This document shows positions 15,350-17,872 of a DNA stretch of 17,872 nucleotides, piece after piece. Under the pieces are notes generated by a model. The model worked only from the letters and a program-made list of their open reading frames with translations. It made no database searches and was not told the origin of the DNA. This stretch comes from an uncultured Clostridia bacterium. Lineage in GTDB: Bacteria > Bacillota > Clostridia > TANB77 > CAG-508. Numbering within the stretch: position 1 is the first letter of the stretch; each line of letters begins with the position of its first letter. Location: positions 1-17,872 of the forward strand of contig CAKPKQ010000023.1 in assembly GCA_934167305.1 (NCBI GenBank), written 5' to 3'. The position numbers and the translations under genes are program-made.

Positions 15350-16795
15350 ATGAAGGATTATATAACAATAATTGGAGGTGGATTAGCAGGCTCAGAAGCT
15401 GCTTATCAAATAGCAAAAAGAGGAATAAAAGTAAAATTGTATGAAATGAAACCAAAAAAGTTTTCATTAGCACATGATAACGAGGATTTGGCTGAAATAG
15501 TATGCAGTAATTCATTTAAATCAAATTTACACACAAATGCTTGTGGTTTGTTAAAAGAAGAATTAAGAATATTAGATTCACTTTTAATAAAAACTGCGGA
15601 TGAAACAGCTGTACCGGCTGGGCAAGCATTAGCAGTAGATAGAGAAGCTTTTTCAAAAAAAGTTACAGAAAAGCTAAAAAGTATGCCGAATGTAGAAATA
15701 ATTCGTAAAGAAGTTGGAAGGTTAACTGTTAACAATATTGATGATATTTTAATTGATGAGCAGGTCAAAAGTGAATTGACCGAAATGGCTGAGGATGGAA
15801 TTGTGATAGTGGCAACAGGGCCATTAACCTCTAATAAACTATCACAAGAAATATTAAATATTACAGGACAAGATAAATTGTTTTTCTATGATGCAGCAGC
15901 ACCAATTGTTGAAAGAGATTCAATAAACATGAAAGTTGCATTTTGGGGAGAAAGATATGAACAAGAAAGACTAAAGGATGAGCAAGTAGAAGATTGGCAA
16001 AAAAGAGTACAATCTCAAAATGAAGCAAGTTATTTGAATCTTCCTATGAATAAAGAGGAGTATGAAAATTTTTGGACAGTATTAGTAAATGCAGAAGTTG
16101 TTACATTACATGAATTTGAAAAAAGAGAGATATTTGAAGGATGTATGCCAATAGAAGTAATGGCTAAAAGGGGAATAGATACTTTAAGATATGGACCGCT
16201 AAAACCTGTAGGATTTACTGATCCAAGAACAGGCTATAGACCATATGCACTTGTTCAACTTAGACAAGATAACGCAAAGGGAAATTTGTTTAATATGGTT
16301 GGATTTCAAACAAATCTAAAATATGGAGAGCAACAAAAAGTATTTAGTATGATTCCTGGACTAGAAAATGCAAACTTTGTAAAATATGGGGTAATGCATA
16401 GAAATACCTATATAAATTCTACAAAATTATTAGAACCAACATATAAATTAAAAACGAATAAAAATATATATTTTGCAGGTCAAATTACAGGGGTAGAAGG
16501 GTATGTAGAATCGATTTCTTCTGGAATGGTAGCTAGTTTAAATGCTATAGAACAATACAATGGAAATAAACAAAAAGACGTTTTTGCTCCAATTATTTTT
16601 CCAGAGACAACAATGACAGGAGCACTATGCAAATATATATCAACACCTAATAATAATTTTCAACCAATGAACGCAAATTTTGGAATATTACCTACACTCC
16701 AAGAAAAAATAAAAGATAAAAAATTAAAATACACAAAGTTAGCAGATAGAGCTATTATTGATTTGAAAAATAGCATAAAAATAAAAGATATCTAG
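15350..16795 (+). CDS. trmFO: Methylenetetrahydrofolate-tRNA-(uracil-54)-methyltransferase TrmFO
   Basis: This cytoplasmic flavoenzyme uses methylene-THF and FADH2 to make m5U at position 54 of the tRNA T-loop. The 481 residues open with the FAD-binding motif GGGLAGSEAA. Cysteines matching the two catalytic ones are C52 in EIVCSNSFKS and C265 in EGCMPIEVMAKRG. The second dinucleotide motif region and the segment PTYKLKTNKNIYFAGQITGVEGY, which belongs to the family, are present near the C-terminus (split here: PTYKLKTNKN, then IYFAGQITGVEGY). It is longer than the usual 430-450 residues because of two charged insertions, one around residues 125-145 (NNIDDILIDEQ...) and one around 203-225 (RYEQERLKDEQVEDWQKRV). 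Start ATG follows AAGGAG and lies nine bases after the SNF2 gene. Its stop codon is within the terminator stem. Confidence 0.95.
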   Translation: MKDYITIIGGGLAGSEAAYQIAKRGIKVKLYEMKPKKFSLAHDNEDLAEIVCSNSFKSNLHTNACGLLKEELRILDSLLIKTADETAVPAGQALAVDREAFSKKVTEKLKSMPNVEIIRKEVGRLTVNNIDDILIDEQVKSELTEMAEDGIVIVATGPLTSNKLSQEILNITGQDKLFFYDAAAPIVERDSINMKVAFWGERYEQERLKDEQVEDWQKRVQSQNEASYLNLPMNKEEYENFWTVLVNAEVVTLHEFEKREIFEGCMPIEVMAKRGIDTLRYGPLKPVGFTDPRTGYRPYALVQLRQDNAKGNLFNMVGFQTNLKYGEQQKVFSMIPGLENANFVKYGVMHRNTYINSTKLLEPTYKLKTNKNIYFAGQITGVEGYVESISSGMVASLNAIEQYNGNKQKDVFAPIIFPETTMTGALCKYISTPNNNFQPMNANFGILPTLQEKIKDKKLKYTKLADRAIIDLKNSIKIKDI

Positions 16796-16821
16796 ATTAT
16801 CTAGATATCTTTTATTTTTAT
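16775..16821. terminator. Bidirectional terminator containing the stop codons of two convergent genes
   Basis: Bases 16775-16796 pair perfectly with 16800-16821 (22 pairs) around the loop TTA. Both arms are flanked by A or T runs in the direction needed for termination on either strand. The trmFO stop TAG (16793-16795) is in the left arm and the TAA of the convergent gene (16818-16820) is in the right arm. Confidence 0.88.
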
Positions 16822-17872
16822 CTTTGATTATCATCAGCTTTTTGTGCTGCCTTATTTTGTTGTTTAGCTTCACGTAGTAAATTTTCTTCAAATTGTTTTT
16901 CATAATCTTTAATTACTTCATATTTCATAGAATCTCTAAATGATGTTTTCTTATCAGATGCTTTTGAAGAAGTAGTAGATGGATTGCTATTTTCCTCTTC
17001 TGGTTCTTCTTTCATAGATTCTCTTTCAGCTCTTCTTCTATTTACCCAATTTTTGAAACGTTTTATAAATTGATACCATTTTGGCTGAGTAGCTGGTAAG
17101 TTACCACCTTGTTCTTGCTCTCCTTCCTCTCCATCAATTCGAGCTGAACTTTGAGACCTACGAGAAGTGTTTGCTGGCTGGCTAATAGTTCCAAAAGTGC
17201 TTTCAGAATCTCTAATTGGGAAATCTTTAACTGTTAAGTTTTTGTTTGCCAATCTAGAGTCAAGTGGTGAAAGATAGCCAATATTATATAGAGCTGTTTC
17301 ATAATTTGCATTTTGTTTATCAATACCTGCAATATATTTATTATTTGCTTTTATATTTTTTTCAAGATCTTCATAAGATGTAATTTTATCTATAACTTCT
17401 CTACTTATTGAACCTTTGAAATATTTTGCTATTTCACTTCTTCTTTGCTCTACAGACGTATTAGCTGTAACTAAATCAACTTGAGCCTGACTAATCTCTG
17501 CAGGAGTTTTAGATGGGTCTGATATAATAGCATTTAATTTTTTTACATCATTTAAATGTTTTTCAAGATCTTTTAGCATATACATAACATTAGGATCTTG
17601 TTTTGCAGCTTCAGTAATCCTACTTAAAGTTGCATTTTCATTTAATCTAGCTTCTTTTTCTTTTTGATTTCTAAGTAATGCTCTAGAAAATTTAGTTCCA
17701 ACCACTTTTTCTAAATGAGCTTTTAATTCTGGATCTTTTGAAATATCTTCAAAATGTTGGTCAATTGTTGATTGATTTTTTTCAACAATTGATTTTAGTC
17801 CTAACAATGATTTCTTAGCCTTTAAAAAATCTTCCTTTACCTTTTTTATATCTGCTTCACATTGTTTAATTT
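16818..17872 (-). CDS. Unidentified charged coiled-coil protein, 5' end beyond the window
   Basis: The frame is open from its stop at 16818-16820 to the right edge, giving 350 visible codons with no stop. The TTG at 17805-17807 is only an internal codon, so the true start lies outside. I do not recognise the family. The first two thirds are rich in Lys, Glu, Asp, Leu and Ala with long predicted helical, coiled-coil-like stretches (for example AKKSLLGLKSIVEKN and MLKDLEKHLNDVKKLN). A short Ser/Thr, Gly/Glu-rich linker (GEEGEQEQGG) follows, then a basic aromatic segment (KWYQFIKRFKNWVNRRR) that could bind nucleic acid or a membrane surface. It ends in a Ser/Lys/Gln-rich helix and tail. No membrane segment or catalytic motif is visible. 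It is convergent with trmFO and belongs to a separate transcription unit. That it is coding is supported by its length, AT-biased codon use like the neighbours, and the shared terminator. Confidence 0.75.
   Translation of the reverse strand, partial: IKQCEADIKKVKEDFLKAKKSLLGLKSIVEKNQSTIDQHFEDISKDPELKAHLEKVVGTKFSRALLRNQKEKEARLNENATLSRITEAAKQDPNVMYMLKDLEKHLNDVKKLNAIISDPSKTPAEISQAQVDLVTANTSVEQRRSEIAKYFKGSISREVIDKITSYEDLEKNIKANNKYIAGIDKQNANYETALYNIGYLSPLDSRLANKNLTVKDFPIRDSESTFGTISQPANTSRRSQSSARIDGEEGEQEQGGNLPATQPKWYQFIKRFKNWVNRRRAERESMKEEPEEENSNPSTTSSKASDKKTSFRDSMKYEVIKDYEKQFEENLLREAKQQNKAAQKADDNQR

Noticed and set aside
15406..15768. Reverse-strand open frame of 120 codons inside trmFO
   Set aside because: Opposite the conserved TrmFO N-terminus; explained by AT-rich codon bias on the real gene.
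17805..17807. TTG start for the right-edge gene
   Set aside because: The reading frame stays open for 21 more codons to the window edge and there is no ribosome binding site before this TTG.

Overview
The window is strongly AT-rich. Its genes are closely packed, with AGGAG-type ribosome binding sites, and a DAP-type MurE, a Bacillota-style topA/trmFO gene pair and a surface-anchored papain-family protease are present. Together these point to a low-GC Gram-positive bacterium, most likely an uncultured gut-type member of the Clostridia. That placement is inference; no rRNA or other firm taxonomic marker is present.

Layout. Positions 1-183 hold two identical 77-bp copies of an intergenic repeat built from stem-loops, cut by the left window edge. 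A vegetative-type promoter (356-384) then leads into a peptidoglycan and division operon: murE, mraY, ftsW, murG, followed by topA and a terminator at 7354-7388. The murF and murD genes that often sit among these genes are absent. A second promoter drives one very large gene (7477-12261). It encodes a secreted papain-family cysteine protease with a lectin-like region, ten canonical plus one divergent bacterial Ig-like (Big_3-type) repeats, an asparagine-rich linker and a C-terminal anchor with an IPQAG motif. A strong GC-rich terminator follows. A third promoter drives a SNF2-family ATPase and trmFO (tRNA m5U54 methyltransferase). This unit ends in a 22-bp-stem bidirectional terminator that contains the stop codons of both trmFO and a convergent, unidentified coiled-coil gene running off the right edge.

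How the genes work together. MurE, MraY, FtsW and MurG cover the DAP addition, lipid I, lipid II and glycan polymerisation steps of septal wall synthesis. TopA and TrmFO are housekeeping genes that are neighbours in many Bacillota; here they are separated by the protease and SNF2 genes, which look like insertions into a conserved neighbourhood. The protease is the main accessory feature: it is probably displayed on the cell surface on a long repeat stalk whose copy number may vary.

I found no convincing new multi-gene system. The most unusual items are the multidomain protease and its anchor, the stem-loop tandem repeat, a SNF2 protein lacking the usual SWIM zinc finger, and the unidentified partial gene.
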